Assembly: GCA_018242685.1 (NCBI GenBank)
Contig: JAFEBM010000043.1
Span: 1-62,589 of the forward strand
Source of the DNA: Nitrospira sp.
Lineage (GTDB): Bacteria; Nitrospirota; Nitrospiria; Nitrospirales; Nitrospiraceae
Direction: 5' to 3'
DNA: 62,589 nt
Each line of letters opens with the position of its first letter. Position 1 is the first letter of the stretch. The notes beneath the pieces were generated by a model that was not told the origin of the DNA, did no database searches, and saw only the letters and a program-made list of their open reading frames with translations. Made by a program: the position numbers and the translations under genes. This document shows positions 34,997 to 45,987 of the stretch, piece by piece.

Positions 34997-36430
34997 TTAG
35001 GTGACTGTTTTTGCGGATTTCCCAGCATGCAGGTACTTATCGATCCCCGCCGCCATTTTGCGCCCTTCGGCGATGGCCCAGACAATAAGTGAGGCCCCGC
35101 GTTTGGTGTCCCCGCCGGCGAAGACGCCATCACGGTTGGTCATGAAGTTCTCGTCCACTGACACGGCCCCGCGCGCATCATACTTTACGCCCAGGTCGTC
35201 GAGCAGACCATTCTTCACCGGTCCGGTGAATCCCATGGCCAGCAAAACCAGATCGACATTCATCTCGAAGTCGGTGTTGGGAACAGGAGTGAATTTGCCG
35301 TTACTGAACTGCACGCGATGCGCATGCAATTTGGTGACATGACCATCGTGGCCGGTCAACTTCGTGGTGGAGACGTTCCACTGCCGATCGCAGCCCTCCT
35401 CGTGAGCGTGCGATGTGCGGAGTTGCATCGGCCAGAGCGGCCAGGGGGTCGATTCGGCCCGCTCCGGCGGTGGTTCCGGCAGCAATTCAAATTGATGCGC
35501 TTCGAGACAGCCTTGACGGTGCGAGGTGCCGAGACAGTCGGACCCCGTGTCACCGCCGCCTATAATGACAACCCGTTTGCCCTTCGCGGTGATCGGCTCG
35601 TCGGTGAACGGGATGCCGGCCGTCCGCTTATTCTGCTGGGTGAGATATTCCATCGCAAAATGCACGCCCTTCAACTCACGTCCTGGAATCGGCAGCTCGC
35701 GCGCCTGTTCAGCCCCCATCGTCAGTCCCACCGCGTCGAACTGTCGGCGCAACTGTTCGCCGGTGATGTCTTTGCCGACCGCAACACCGGTTTGGAATTT
35801 CACCCCTTCAACCTTCATTTGTTCCAGCCGTCTGTCGATAACCCACTTCTCCATTTTGAAGTCAGGAATGCCGTAACGAAGCAGGCCCCCGATCCGATCG
35901 GACTTTTCGAAGAGCGTCACCTCATGGCCGACTCGAGCCAGTTGCTGCGCAGCAGCCAAACCCGCCGGGCCGGAACCGACTATCGCCACGGTCTTGCCGG
36001 TCTTCACGACCGGTAGAATCGGCGTCACGAAGCCTTCGTTGAAGCCACGGTCGACGATGTTCCATTCGATGATACGGATGGAGACGGGATCTTCATTGAT
36101 ACCCAGCACACAGGCCCCTTCGCAAGGAGCCGGACAGAGCCGACCGGTGAACTCGGGAAAGTTGTTCGTCGTGTGCAGCGCTTTCAGTGCATCTTGCCAC
36201 CGACCGCGATAGACGAGATCGTTCCACTCCGGGATCAGATTGACCACGGGGCAACCGGTGTGGCCTTGGCAAAACGGCACACCACAGTCCATGCATCGCG
36301 CACCCTGGATCTTCAGCTTGTCCTCGGAGATCGGCTCGTACATCTCCTTCCAATCGAGCACACGCAACTCGATCGGCTTGCGCGTCGGGCCCTCGCGGGC
36401 ATATTTCATGAACCCCTTTGGATCACCCAT
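34997..36430 (-). CDS. gltD: glutamate synthase small subunit
   Basis: A 477-residue FAD- and NADPH-binding subunit. It has N-terminal Fe-S cysteines (CMDCGVPFCQGHTGC and CPAPCEGAC), an FAD site VAIVGSGPAGLAAAQQLA, an NADPH site VVIIGGGDTGSDCLGTS and a C-terminal FAD block GVFAGGDTKRGASLIVWAIAEGR. It passes electrons to GltB for glutamate formation from glutamine and 2-oxoglutarate. It follows gltB after an 80-base gap that is filled by an inverted heptad-repeat element. Confidence 0.96.
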   Translation of the reverse strand: MGDPKGFMKYAREGPTRKPIELRVLDWKEMYEPISEDKLKIQGARCMDCGVPFCQGHTGCPVVNLIPEWNDLVYRGRWQDALKALHTTNNFPEFTGRLCPAPCEGACVLGINEDPVSIRIIEWNIVDRGFNEGFVTPILPVVKTGKTVAIVGSGPAGLAAAQQLARVGHEVTLFEKSDRIGGLLRYGIPDFKMEKWVIDRRLEQMKVEGVKFQTGVAVGKDITGEQLRRQFDAVGLTMGAEQARELPIPGRELKGVHFAMEYLTQQNKRTAGIPFTDEPITAKGKRVVIIGGGDTGSDCLGTSHRQGCLEAHQFELLPEPPPERAESTPWPLWPMQLRTSHAHEEGCDRQWNVSTTKLTGHDGHVTKLHAHRVQFSNGKFTPVPNTDFEMNVDLVLLAMGFTGPVKNGLLDDLGVKYDARGAVSVDENFMTNRDGVFAGGDTKRGASLIVWAIAEGRKMAAGIDKYLHAGKSAKTVT

Positions 36431-36444
36431 CCCTTACCACTCTA

Positions 36445-36509
36445 GATTGAGGTCAAGGCTAAGGTTGAGGAAGAACTTCTTTCCGCGCTGAGCCCTTAAC
36501 CTCAACCTT
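36445..36509. repeat. inverted heptad-repeat element (AGGTTGA type) between gltB and gltD
   Basis: Units GATTGAG, GTCAAGG, CTAAGGT, TGAGGAA form one arm; CGCTGAG, CCCTTAA, CCTCAAC form the other. A perfect 10-base inverted pair, AAGGTTGAGG (36461-36470) and CCTCAACCTT (36500-36509), can form a stem. The element ends next to the gltB stop codon. Confidence 0.65.
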
Positions 36510-36510
36510 T

Positions 36511-39500
36511 TTAATGAACTGCGCTCGCCTTACGTTTCCGTTCTTCCAAGACTCGCTTGTAATCCACCGGCATCACCTTCACAAATTTCGGCAAGGTGGC
36601 CTCGAACGCATCGAGCACTTGCTTCGCCTTACGGCTACCCGTGTACATAAAATGCTTGGCGATCAACCCGTGGAGCAGTCGCTTGTCTTCCTTCATCGTC
36701 ACCGGCTCCAGTTCGACCATCCCGGTGTTGCAACGGCTCTGGAATGTCCCACCGTCGTCCAGCACGAACGCCGTTCCCCCAGACATGCCGGCCGCGAAAT
36801 TACGGCCGGTCCTGCCGAGCACCACGACCACACCACCGGTCATATACTCACAACCGTGATCGCCCGTTCCTTCAACAACGGCCTGCGCCCCACTGTTCCG
36901 CACAGCAAACCGCTCACCCGCCATCCCATAGAAATAAGCCTCCCCTTGCGTGGCGCCATAGAGCGAGGTATTGCCGATCAAAATTGTCTCCTCGGGATTA
37001 TACAGAATGTTCTTCGGGGGGAAGACGATGATCTTGCCGCCGGATAATCCCTTGCCGATATAGTCGTTGGACTCACCTTCCAATGTCAGCGTAATGCCTT
37101 TCGCAAGGAACGCCCCGAACGACTGACCGGCCGAGCCGACGAATTTAATCGAGATCGTGTCTTCCGGTAACCCATCAGGCCCGTACTTCTTCGCAATCTT
37201 GCTGGAGAGTACGGTGCCCGTCGTCCGGTTGATGTTTCTGATCGGAAGCTCGAGCGTGACCTTCTCACCCTGCTCGATCGCATTTTTGCAAAGCTCGACG
37301 AGCTTGTTATCGAGAATGCCGGCAAGACCATGGTCCTGCTTCTGCACACAATAGCGCGGCACATCCTCCGGAACATCAGGAGCCGTCAGCAACGGGGTAA
37401 GATCCAGCCCCTTGGCTTTCCAATGGTCGACGGCCTTGGTGATCTTGAGCTTGTCGACATGGCCGACCATCTCGTTGATCGTCCGAAAACCGAGCTTCGC
37501 CATCAACTGCCGTGCTTCTTCGGCCACGAAGAAGAGATAATTCACGATGTGTTCCGGTTTGCCGTCGAATTTCTTGCGTAATTCCGGATCCTGTGTCGCA
37601 ATGCCGACGGGGCAGGTATTCAGATGACACTTGCGCATCATGATGCAGCCTTCGACGATCAGCGGCGCTGTCGCAAACCCATATTCCTCGGCCCCCAGCA
37701 AGGTGGCGATGACCACATCGCGACCGGTCTTCATCTGGCCGTCCGTTTCAACACGGATGCGCCCGCGTAGATCGTTGAGGACCAGCGTCTGGTGCGTCTC
37801 CGCGAGCCCCAGCTCCCAAGGAATCCCGGCGTATTTAATCGACGACAACGGTGACGCACCCGTGCCGCCCGAATCGCCGCTGATGAGCACCTTGTCCGCA
37901 TGAGCCTTGGCGACACCGGCTGCGACCGTGCCGACGCCGACCTCCGCCACCAGTTTCACCGAGATGCCGGCATCCGGATTGGAGTTCTTCAGGTCGAAGA
38001 TGAGCTGAGCCAAATCCTCGATCGAATAGATATCGTGATGCGGTGGCGGCGAGATCAACTGTACACCAGGCGTCGCATAACGAAATTTTGCAATATTCTC
38101 GTCCACCTTATGTCCTGGTAACTGGCCGCCTTCGCCCGGCTTGGCTCCCTGCGCCATCTTAATCTGCAATTCCCGCGCATTCACGAGGTAATACGCCGTA
38201 ACTCCGAATCGGGCCGAGGCTACTTGCTTGATGTAGCTGTTCTTCGAATCACCGTTCGGCAAGGGCTTGAATCGCTCAGGATCTTCTCCACCTTCACCCG
38301 TATTGCTCTTGCCGCCGAGTCGGTTCATCGCGATCGCCAGCGTTTCATGCGCTTCCTTGCTGATCGACCCGAACGACATCGCGCCGGTGTTGAAACGCTT
38401 GACGATTTCTTTGGCCGGCTCCACTTCTTCGATGGGAATCGGCTGGGGAGCGAACTTCAACTCCAGCAGACCACGCAGATTCGACCGCCGCCTGCTCTCG
38501 TCATTCACGAGTCGTGCGAATTCGGCATAGGTCTTCGGATCGTTCGAGCGGCTGGCGTGCTGCAATTTGTAGATCGTCTCTGGATTCCAATTGTGGTGCT
38601 CACCCTGGATGCGGTAGTGGATCTCGCCGCCGAAATCGAGTTGGCGGATCGCCGCCGGTTCGTAAGCCGTGCGGTGTCGGCGTAGTGTTTCTTCACCAAT
38701 GTCGCGGATACTGACTCCTTCCACGCGCGACGGGGTCTCGGTGAAGTAGCGGTCGATCAGTTCGCGATTCAATCCGATCGCCTCGAAGATCTGCGCGCCA
38801 CAGTAAGACTGCACCGTGGAGATCCCCATTTTCGAGAAAATCTTGAGTAGGCCCTTATTGATGGCCTTGACGAATTTCCCTTCCGCCGTCTGGGCGTCGA
38901 GTCCTTCCGGCAGATAGTTGTCGCGTTCCATATCGACGAGCGACTCGAAAACCAGATATGGGTTGATCGTCCCGGCGCCGTAACCGATCAAACAGGCGAA
39001 CTGATGCACATCGCGCGGCTCGCCGGTTTCGAGGATCAAACCCACTTCAGTCCTTGTGCATTCACGAACCAGATGGTGGTGGACGGCGGAGATCCCGATC
39101 AAACTTGGGATCGGAGCCCACTGTTCATCGACGCCACGATCGCTCAAAATGAGGAATTTGTAACCTTCCTTGATCGCTTGCGAGGCCTGCCGACACAGTT
39201 CATCGACCGCTTCGCCAAGCCCATCCGGACCTTCGGCGACGCGGAACAACATACGGAGCGTCTTGCTCTTGAAATGCGGATCGGATATGCCGCGGATCTT
39301 TTGCAAATCGGCGTTCGTGAGAATCGGTTGCTGCACTTTGATGCGGCGACAAGACTCCGGCGATTCATCCATCAAGTTCGGCTTCGGGCCGATGTTGGTC
39401 ACAAGCGACATCACAAGCTGTTCGCGGATCGGGTCGATGGGGGGATTCGTCACCTGCGCAAAGAGTTGCTTGAAATACTTGAACAGGAGCTGAGGCCGAT

Positions 39501-41028
39501 TGGACAGCACCGCCAATGGAGTATCCGTACCCATTGAGGAGATGGCTTCTTCGCCCGTCACGATCATCGGCGTGATGACCATCTTGAGTTCTTCGACCGT
39601 GTACCCGAAGGCCTGTTGCCGCTGGCGGATCGTCGGATGGTCGGGCTGCGGCACGTTCAACGGCTCCGGCAACTCGTCCAACGAGACACCGTACTGCGTC
39701 ACCCAACTGCGATACGGTTTCCGGCCGACGATATCGGCCTTGATCTCCTCGTCATCGATGATACGACCCTGCACCGTGTCGACGAGGAACATTCGACCCG
39801 GTTCGAGCCGGCCTTTCATACGGATATCTTTTGCTTCAGCCGGCAAGACACCCGCCTCGGATGCCAGGACCACGAGACCATCAGTCGTCACCTGATAGCG
39901 ACATGGACGCAGTCCATTTCGGTCCAACGTCGCACCGATCATCTTCCCGTCGGTGAAACAGACGGCGGCCGGCCCGTCCCATGGCTCCATCATCGCCGCA
40001 TGATACTGATAGAAGCCCCGACGATCCAAATCCATCTGCGCATTCGCCACCCACGGCTCGGGAATCAACATCATCATGGCATGCGGCAGCGAACGGCCCC
40101 CGAGCAGCAGAAATTCGAGCGTATTGTCCAGACAGGCCGAGTCACTTTGATTCTCGGAGACGATCGGAAACAGCTTCTCCATGTCCTTTCCGAACAGCTC
40201 GGAATGAAGACGGCCTTGGCGGGCCTTCATCCAATTGACATTCCCCTTCAGCGTATTGATCTCTCCGTTGTGACACACATACCGATAGGGATGGGCCCGC
40301 GGCCAGGTGGGAAACGTATTTGTACTGAAGCGTGAGTGTACCAAGGCCAATGCACTCACCATCCGTTCATCGGTGAGGTCCTGGTAATAGGCCGCCATTT
40401 GATGCGGCAACAGCAGCCCCTTATAGACGATGGTGTGTGCCGACAGGCTGGAGACGTAGAAGTGTTCTCGTCCTTGAATGGCCGACTCAGCCACGGCCTT
40501 TTCAGTCCGCTTGCGGACCACATACAGCTTTCGCTCGAACTGGGCCTCATTCAAGGCATCGCGCGCGATGAAGATTTGCCGCATGAACGGCTCGGTCGTT
40601 TGTGCCTGGGCGCCGATCTGGTCGCTTTTCACCGGCACGTCGCGCCAACCGAGCAGACGCAGGCCTTCTTCCACAAGGATCTCGGTGAACAGCATCTCGC
40701 ACAGCCGTCGGGAGTCTGCGTTGGGGGGGAGAAACAACTGCCCCACTCCGTACTCGCCGACTTCCGGCAATGACACGCCGACATCCCCTGCGACTCGCTT
40801 CAGGAACGTGTGCGGGACCTGCAAAAGAATTCCGGCTCCATCTCCCGTGCAGGGATCACAGCCCTGCGCACCTCGATGGGTAAGATTCTCCAATACTTGA
40901 AGTCCTTTGCGGACAATGTCATGGGATTTCTTCCCTTTGATGTTGACGACGAAGCCGATCCCACAGGAGTCCTTCTCGTACCGAGGGTCGTAGAGCCCTT
41001 GTCGGCGGGGAAATCCAGGAATAGTCAT
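36511..41028 (-). CDS. gltB: glutamate synthase large subunit
   Basis: A protein of 1505 residues from the chosen ATG. It has a short propeptide, then the glutaminase nucleophile Cys in KDSCGIGFV (about residue 22), a class II amidotransferase domain, a central domain, the FMN-binding synthase domain ([27 protein letters not shown], the [14 protein letters not shown] block) with the 3Fe-4S cysteines in [15 protein letters not shown], and the C-terminal beta-helix with repeated G-x-x-G. It forms glutamate with gltD. The start at 41028 gives a usual propeptide; the frame is open to 41169. Confidence 0.96.
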   Translation of the reverse strand: MTIPGFPRRQGLYDPRYEKDSCGIGFVVNIKGKKSHDIVRKGLQVLENLTHRGAQGCDPCTGDGAGILLQVPHTFLKRVAGDVGVSLPEVGEYGVGQLFLPPNADSRRLCEMLFTEILVEEGLRLLGWRDVPVKSDQIGAQAQTTEPFMRQIFIARDALNEAQFERKLYVVRKRTEKAVAESAIQGREHFYVSSLSAHTIVYKGLLLPHQMAAYYQDLTDERMVSALALVHSRFSTNTFPTWPRAHPYRYVCHNGEINTLKGNVNWMKARQGRLHSELFGKDMEKLFPIVSENQSDSACLDNTLEFLLLGGRSLPHAMMMLIPEPWVANAQMDLDRRGFYQYHAAMMEPWDGPAAVCFTDGKMIGATLDRNGLRPCRYQVTTDGLVVLASEAGVLPAEAKDIRMKGRLEPGRMFLVDTVQGRIIDDEEIKADIVGRKPYRSWVTQYGVSLDELPEPLNVPQPDHPTIRQRQQAFGYTVEELKMVITPMIVTGEEAISSMGTDTPLAVLSNRPQLLFKYFKQLFAQVTNPPIDPIREQLVMSLVTNIGPKPNLMDESPESCRRIKVQQPILTNADLQKIRGISDPHFKSKTLRMLFRVAEGPDGLGEAVDELCRQASQAIKEGYKFLILSDRGVDEQWAPIPSLIGISAVHHHLVRECTRTEVGLILETGEPRDVHQFACLIGYGAGTINPYLVFESLVDMERDNYLPEGLDAQTAEGKFVKAINKGLLKIFSKMGISTVQSYCGAQIFEAIGLNRELIDRYFTETPSRVEGVSIRDIGEETLRRHRTAYEPAAIRQLDFGGEIHYRIQGEHHNWNPETIYKLQHASRSNDPKTYAEFARLVNDESRRRSNLRGLLELKFAPQPIPIEEVEPAKEIVKRFNTGAMSFGSISKEAHETLAIAMNRLGGKSNTGEGGEDPERFKPLPNGDSKNSYIKQVASARFGVTAYYLVNARELQIKMAQGAKPGEGGQLPGHKVDENIAKFRYATPGVQLISPPPHHDIYSIEDLAQLIFDLKNSNPDAGISVKLVAEVGVGTVAAGVAKAHADKVLISGDSGGTGASPLSSIKYAGIPWELGLAETHQTLVLNDLRGRIRVETDGQMKTGRDVVIATLLGAEEYGFATAPLIVEGCIMMRKCHLNTCPVGIATQDPELRKKFDGKPEHIVNYLFFVAEEARQLMAKLGFRTINEMVGHVDKLKITKAVDHWKAKGLDLTPLLTAPDVPEDVPRYCVQKQDHGLAGILDNKLVELCKNAIEQGEKVTLELPIRNINRTTGTVLSSKIAKKYGPDGLPEDTISIKFVGSAGQSFGAFLAKGITLTLEGESNDYIGKGLSGGKIIVFPPKNILYNPEETILIGNTSLYGATQGEAYFYGMAGERFAVRNSGAQAVVEGTGDHGCEYMTGGVVVVLGRTGRNFAAGMSGGTAFVLDDGGTFQSRCNTGMVELEPVTMKEDKRLLHGLIAKHFMYTGSRKAKQVLDAFEATLPKFVKVMPVDYKRVLEERKRKASAVH

Positions 41029-41211
41029 GTATCTATCTCGTTCAAATAATGAGCGTTTTCCCTGGGTATGGAGAAGAGAACCAGTGGGCAACATTGGGTG
41101 AATTGCCCCCATGACGCTCAGGGTGAACCTCACCCGATTGTTAGGATGGGACCTTACTGGATGGGTCATTCTTCTGTCAAGGTTACGAGACTTATACCTC
41201 TTTTCAATTGC

Positions 41212-41241
41212 TTGACTTTATTTCCTCGGCTGCCATACCAT
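41212..41241 (+). promoter_or_regulatory. possible promoter of the polyprenyl synthase gene
   Basis: TTGACT (41212-41217), an 18-base spacer and TACCAT (41236-41241). Transcription would begin at about 41248, at the ATG itself (41249), and no Shine-Dalgarno site is present, which fits a leaderless mRNA. Confidence 0.4.
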
Positions 41242-41248
41242 CCGCCGC

Positions 41249-42253
41249 ATGGCACAAGGTCCAGCGATCGCAGCCCTGCACAGCATGTCGGATGTATGGG
41301 ACGCCTACCGTGATGAACTGGACGGAGTGGAGAATCGAGTCAGGAAGAACCTCGACTCCAGCGTGACCTTGGTCAATACAGTCGCCGCCCACATCTTGAG
41401 CGGTGGCGGCAAACGCATCAGACCCCTGCTCCTCCTCTTGTCGGCCCGCCTCTGCGGTTATTCTGGAACCGAGCACCATCAGCTCGGCAGCATCGTGGAA
41501 TTCATCCATACCGCCACCCTGTTACACGATGACGTCGTGGATGACGCCGATCTTCGGAGAGGCAGAAGAACCGCGCGCAAGGTGTGGGGAAACCAGATCA
41601 GCATCCTTGTAGGTGATTATCTCTATACAAAAGCCATGTGCAAAGTCGTTGAGTTTCAGAGCCAGGGGATCAATGAAGTCCTCGCCGAGGCTTGTAACAA
41701 AATGGCCGAAGGTGAAGTCCTCCAGTTGTATTACAACGGCAATCCCGCCATGCCCGAAATCGATTACATCAAAATCGTCGAGCACAAAACCGCCAGCTTG
41801 ATTGCGGCGGCCTGCCGCATGGGCGCCATTCTGGCCGAGGCTTCGGAGACGCAACAGGAGGCGCTGTTCCGCTTCGGTCAATACCTCGGTATCGCCTTTC
41901 AAGTCGCCGACGATGCCTTAGATTACATCGCCAACGGCGAGTCACTTGGAAAAACGATCGGGCAAGATCTCCGGCAAGGGAAAGCGACGTTGCCCCTGCT
42001 GCATCTGTTACAGCATTGCTCGGAGCAAGATCGCCAGATGATCAAGGATCGAATGGAAACTCGGACGCTCAGCACCGCCGATCTTGAACGTATCCTGTTT
42101 CTGATGGCCGATTTCGGATCCATCACCTATGCGATGGATCGCGCGAGCGCCTATATCACCGCCGCCAAACATGAACTCGAACACTTTGACGACAGTACTG
42201 CACGGCGCGCGCTGTCGGTCGCCGCTGATTATATGATTACCCGCGACCGCTAG
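41249..42253 (+). CDS. ispB: trans-polyprenyl diphosphate synthase
   Basis: A 334-residue all-helical prenyltransferase. The first aspartate-rich motif is LLHDDVVDDADLRRG (about 91-105) and the second VADDALDYIANG (about 222-233); GGGKRIRPLL and GDYLYTKA are also typical. It elongates short prenyl diphosphates to the long chain used for quinones. The product length cannot be read reliably from the sequence. There is no ribosome-binding site before the ATG, and the possible promoter ends only about 8 bases upstream. Confidence 0.92.
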   Translation: MAQGPAIAALHSMSDVWDAYRDELDGVENRVRKNLDSSVTLVNTVAAHILSGGGKRIRPLLLLLSARLCGYSGTEHHQLGSIVEFIHTATLLHDDVVDDADLRRGRRTARKVWGNQISILVGDYLYTKAMCKVVEFQSQGINEVLAEACNKMAEGEVLQLYYNGNPAMPEIDYIKIVEHKTASLIAAACRMGAILAEASETQQEALFRFGQYLGIAFQVADDALDYIANGESLGKTIGQDLRQGKATLPLLHLLQHCSEQDRQMIKDRMETRTLSTADLERILFLMADFGSITYAMDRASAYITAAKHELEHFDDSTARRALSVAADYMITRDR

Positions 42254-42380
42254 CCGTCTTCCCACCGGCTGGAAGGACGCTGAGCCATAGGAAAGGCGCG
42301 GCGTAGGGCGAAAGGATCCTATCTCTCTCCTCTAACTATCAAACCGTCGTTGCTGTCACGACATTGCCGAGGGGTTGTTC

Positions 42381-43703
42381 ATGTCACAGATCATTCCGTT
42401 TCAGGGCATGCTGTACGACCAAACGCTCGTGGGGTCCATCAAGGACGTGGTCGCCCCACCGTACGATATCATTGATACGGCTGGACAGAAACGACTTCAC
42501 GACCGCCATCCCCACAATATTATCCGAATGGAATTGGGGCTCGACCAGACCGGTGACAGCCCTATCCAGAACCGATATACCCGCGCAGCAGCCACGCTGC
42601 AGACGTGGCTCAAGGAGGGTATTTTCAAGCGTGAAGCACAGCCGGCCGTCTACGTTCATACGATTGAATACACTCCTCCGTACGCAACCCTCGACGCTCC
42701 CAAGAAGGTGCTTCGGGGATTTTTGGCACTGGCAAAGCTTGAAGCGCTCGACTCCGGACATATTTACCCTCACGAGAATACACGCGCCGCGGCCAAGACT
42801 GATCGTCTGAATCTGATTGAAGCCTGTCGCTCAAACTTCAGCCCGATCTGGTCCCTTTACTCCGACCCGCTCGGCGCCATCCTCCAACTTCTGGAAACTG
42901 CGGTAAAAGGCAAGCCGGCGCGCTACGACTTTCAAGACGATGCCGGTTGTCGCGAATGCCTGTGGTCTGTGACCGATGAGACGGTCATTCAACAAGTGAC
43001 CGACGCGATGCAGAGCAAGCCGCTGTTCATCGCGGACGGGCACCATCGCTATGAAACGGCGTTGAACTATCAGAAGCTCCGGCGACAGCAGGCCGGCCCT
43101 CAAGCCGGGCTGCACCCCTACGATTCCGTGCTCATGCTGCTCACCCCGCTTGAAGATCCAGGATTGACCGTACTGCCGACACACCGAGTGGCGACCACCC
43201 CCTTGCCTGCTTTAGAGCAGATCAAGACGGTACTGGGGCACGCGTTCGAGTTTCAAGAATTCCCCTTCAGCGCATCCACACAACAGCGCGCGCGGTCACA
43301 GTTTCTGACCAGCTTGCGGATGGAAGGGAAGCATGCCCCGGTGTTCGGACTGACGCGACAAGGCGACGACCGATACGTCACGCTCACGCTGAAGCCGGCC
43401 CATCGTCCCTCCGCCCAGGCCTCACCTCGAGCCAAACTCGACGTCTCCCTGCTGCAACAATTGATCGTGACCAAGCTCTGTCCCACGCAACAGGAGCAAG
43501 AGGCCATTCTCTACACCAAAGATGATCACGAAGCCCTGGACTGGGTGGCCGATGGAACAGGGACGGGCGCATTCCTCCTCAACGCCACAAAAGTCAGTGA
43601 AGTTCAAGCCGTCGCGGCAGCCGGAGAGCGGATGCCGCACAAATCAACGTATTTTTACCCGAAGCCGTTGACGGGACTTGTCGTCAATGTGATGAACGGT
43701 TAG
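42381..43703 (+). CDS. DUF1015 family protein
   Basis: A protein of 440 residues from the ATG at 42381 (GAGG site upstream). DUF1015 blocks are VVAPPYDIIDTAGQKRLHDRHPHNIIRMELG, a YPHENT-type segment, the FIADGHHRYETALNYQ motif and a C-terminal FLLNATKVSEVQAVAAAGERMPHKSTYFYPKPLTGL. The family is widespread; the HHRYETA motif suggests enzymatic activity, but the reaction is not known to me. It is followed by an NtrC-type regulator gene after 100 bases. Confidence 0.9.
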   Translation: MSQIIPFQGMLYDQTLVGSIKDVVAPPYDIIDTAGQKRLHDRHPHNIIRMELGLDQTGDSPIQNRYTRAAATLQTWLKEGIFKREAQPAVYVHTIEYTPPYATLDAPKKVLRGFLALAKLEALDSGHIYPHENTRAAAKTDRLNLIEACRSNFSPIWSLYSDPLGAILQLLETAVKGKPARYDFQDDAGCRECLWSVTDETVIQQVTDAMQSKPLFIADGHHRYETALNYQKLRRQQAGPQAGLHPYDSVLMLLTPLEDPGLTVLPTHRVATTPLPALEQIKTVLGHAFEFQEFPFSASTQQRARSQFLTSLRMEGKHAPVFGLTRQGDDRYVTLTLKPAHRPSAQASPRAKLDVSLLQQLIVTKLCPTQQEQEAILYTKDDHEALDWVADGTGTGAFLLNATKVSEVQAVAAAGERMPHKSTYFYPKPLTGLVVNVMNG

Positions 43704-43803
43704 GTGGAGACGTTTTGTAAATCGCCGCGTATCAACCGCAACACGACTCTCCGGCTGAACCGTCCATAACGGCCATGGTGACCAGAGGCAGAGGGTTTTC
43801 CCG

Positions 43804-45168
43804 ATGAACGCCAAAATTCTTATTGTCGACGATGATCCCGACATCGTCATGATGCTCGAGGACCGGCTGCAAGCCTCCAGATATGAGACCGTGGTAGCCA
43901 CCGAGGGGCAACAGGCGCTTGACCAAATCGTTCACGAATCTCCGCAGCTTATTCTCCTGGACCTCACATTGCCCAAAATGTCTGGGCTTGATGTCCTCAA
44001 GCGTCTGGCTCAGATGAAGCCGTCGGAGAATATTCCCGTCATCGTCATGACCGCGCATGCATCCATTGAAGCCGCAGTCGACGCCATGAAAGAAGGAGCC
44101 TACGACTTTCTGACCAAGCCCCTCGACAAAGACCATCTGCTCATCGTCATCCGCAAAGCCTTGGAACGGGATGCGCTGCGACGACAGGTCGCGTATCTCC
44201 GTTCCGAGGTCGACGGCCGCTACGCTTCCATCGTCGGCAACAGTCCATCCGTCAGGTCCGTCGTGGAATCGGCACAACGGGCCGCCAAATCCGATGCGAG
44301 CGTGTTGCTCCTCGGTGAAAGCGGGACCGGCAAGGAACTCTTCGCCCGGTCGGTCCATCAGTGGAGCCATCGGTGCGCCATGCCGCTCATCGTCATCAAC
44401 TGTGTGGCCTTGACGGAGACGCTGTTGGAAAACGAACTATTCGGACACGAACGTGGGGCGTTCACCGGGGCCGACCGGCAACAGAAGGGCAAGCTGGAAA
44501 TGGCCGACGGTGGGACCGTTTTTCTCGATGAGATCGGGGATATGTCTCTTCCTTTGCAGGCTAAACTGTTACGTGTCTTGCAAGACCGGGAGTTCCACCG
44601 CGTCGGCGGTTCCAAGACCGTCTCGGTGAACATCCGCATTATTGCGGCCACGAACAAAGACCTTCGGCAAGCTGTGAGAACAGGCCAATTCCGTGAAGAT
44701 CTCTATTTTCGGCTCAACGTTGTGAGTCTGACCCTGCCGCCGCTTCGCGAACGATCGGGGGATGTCGTGGCCCTCGCTCGGTTCTTTTTAGATCGGCATA
44801 CGAGAGATGCGAAACGACCAGGCATGACTCTGAGTACAACCGCATTCGATACGTTGATCCGCTACCCATGGCCGGGAAACATTCGAGAATTGGATAATGT
44901 GATCGCGCGCGCCGTCGTCCTGAGCCCGAAAGACATCATCGAACCGGAGATGTTGGCACTGTTGGCAGATGCCGCCATCCTCCGTCGAGGCGACGATGCT
45001 CCACCGCCGTATCTGAACCTGCCCTACCATGAATCGATGGAGCAACACAGCCGCTACATCATCGCGCGCGCGATGGAGCAGGCAGAAGGCAATCAGACGA
45101 AAGCCGCCGAATCGCTCAGGCTCCAGCGAACCTACCTGGCTCGGTTACTCAAACAGCAAAAGGAATAG
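43804..45168 (+). CDS. NtrC-family sigma54-dependent response regulator, 1
   Basis: A 454-residue three-domain regulator. The receiver domain (1-120) has the acidic pair DDD near 9-11, the phospho-acceptor Asp in LILLDLTLP (about 52) and Lys in LTKPLD. The AAA+ domain has Walker A GESGTGKE (about 172-179), the sigma54-contact loop GAFTGA (about 218-223), Walker B GGTVFLDEIGDM and an Arg finger region. The C-terminal Fis-type HTH (about 410-454) reads NQTKAAESLRLQRTYLARLL. It would activate sigma54 promoters after phosphorylation. No histidine kinase gene is adjacent. Confidence 0.92.
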   Translation: MNAKILIVDDDPDIVMMLEDRLQASRYETVVATEGQQALDQIVHESPQLILLDLTLPKMSGLDVLKRLAQMKPSENIPVIVMTAHASIEAAVDAMKEGAYDFLTKPLDKDHLLIVIRKALERDALRRQVAYLRSEVDGRYASIVGNSPSVRSVVESAQRAAKSDASVLLLGESGTGKELFARSVHQWSHRCAMPLIVINCVALTETLLENELFGHERGAFTGADRQQKGKLEMADGGTVFLDEIGDMSLPLQAKLLRVLQDREFHRVGGSKTVSVNIRIIAATNKDLRQAVRTGQFREDLYFRLNVVSLTLPPLRERSGDVVALARFFLDRHTRDAKRPGMTLSTTAFDTLIRYPWPGNIRELDNVIARAVVLSPKDIIEPEMLALLADAAILRRGDDAPPPYLNLPYHESMEQHSRYIIARAMEQAEGNQTKAAESLRLQRTYLARLLKQQKE

Positions 45169-45181
45169 GCATGATGGAATC

Positions 45182-45195
45182 TGGCCGGCCGGCCA
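45182..45195. repeat. perfect 14-base palindrome in a convergent gap
   Basis: TGGCCGGCCGGCCA reads the same on both strands. It lies between the convergent regulator gene and murU. No T run follows, so it is not a classical terminator, although it could form a strong GC stem. Confidence 0.5.
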
Positions 45196-45222
45196 ACGGC
45201 GGTGGTCGAGATCACCTGCGGC

Positions 45223-45981
45223 TTACTTGAACGGGACGCGCGGTTCGAGAGGCTGCCGGTCTTCCAAACGAATCAGTCCCGCTCGGACATCCCGTTCCGC
45301 CTGCGCATAGCGCTCGGCCGTGCCGATGTCCGACCAATACCCCTGCAAGTCATACCCAAGCACCGGTTCTCCTTGCGCAATGGCCCTGACATAGGGATCA
45401 ATAATCGAAGAGGCTGCCCCTTTCGGCACATCCCGGAGCAACCGAGGGTGCAGGATGTGAATCCCGGCGAACATGCGCGACGCCGCTGAAACGGAGCCCG
45501 CCAGCCCTTTTCCAGTGATACGCAGGATATGCCCCTCGTCTCCCACCTCAACCAATCCCCAGCGAGCAGCGTCAACGTCTTCCCTGAGTACCAACGTTGC
45601 CGCCGCATTGCGCGTACGGTGGAAATCACAGAGCGCCTCAAGATCCAATTCCACCAGCGTATCCCCGTTGAGAATCAGAACCGGCTCTCCCGAAAAGTGA
45701 GGCTCGGCCTGCTTAATCCCACCGCCTGTCCCCAGGATGACCGGTTCATGAGAGTAAATAATCCGAACCCCGAACTTTGAGCCTGTGCCCAACGCCTGTT
45801 CGATCATCGGAGCCAGATGATGGAGGTTGATGACAACTTGACGGAACCCGTGCCGTTTCAGCAGCAGTACGTTCCAGACGATGAGCGGCGTTCCGCCGAC
45901 CGGCAGCAACGGTTTAGGAATGGTGTTCGTCAACGGTCTCAGGCGGGTGCCGAGACCAGCCGCAAGAATCATGGCTTTCAC
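45223..45981 (-). CDS. murU: sugar-1-phosphate nucleotidyltransferase, probably MurU
   Basis: A 252-residue nucleotidyltransferase with the signature MKAMILAAGLGTRLRPLTNTIPKPLLPV, a metal-binding LILNGDTLVE and a C-terminal YWSDIGTAERYAQAE segment. It transfers UMP to a sugar-1-phosphate. Directly upstream on the same strand lies a gene for an AmgK-type kinase. The same pair in Pseudomonas salvages MurNAc as UDP-MurNAc (AmgK forms MurNAc-1-P, MurU forms UDP-MurNAc), which supports this assignment over a mannose- or glucose-specific enzyme. Confidence 0.8.
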   Translation of the reverse strand: MKAMILAAGLGTRLRPLTNTIPKPLLPVGGTPLIVWNVLLLKRHGFRQVVINLHHLAPMIEQALGTGSKFGVRIIYSHEPVILGTGGGIKQAEPHFSGEPVLILNGDTLVELDLEALCDFHRTRNAAATLVLREDVDAARWGLVEVGDEGHILRITGKGLAGSVSAASRMFAGIHILHPRLLRDVPKGAASSIIDPYVRAIAQGEPVLGYDLQGYWSDIGTAERYAQAERDVRAGLIRLEDRQPLEPRVPFK

Positions 45982-45987
45982 ACGATC

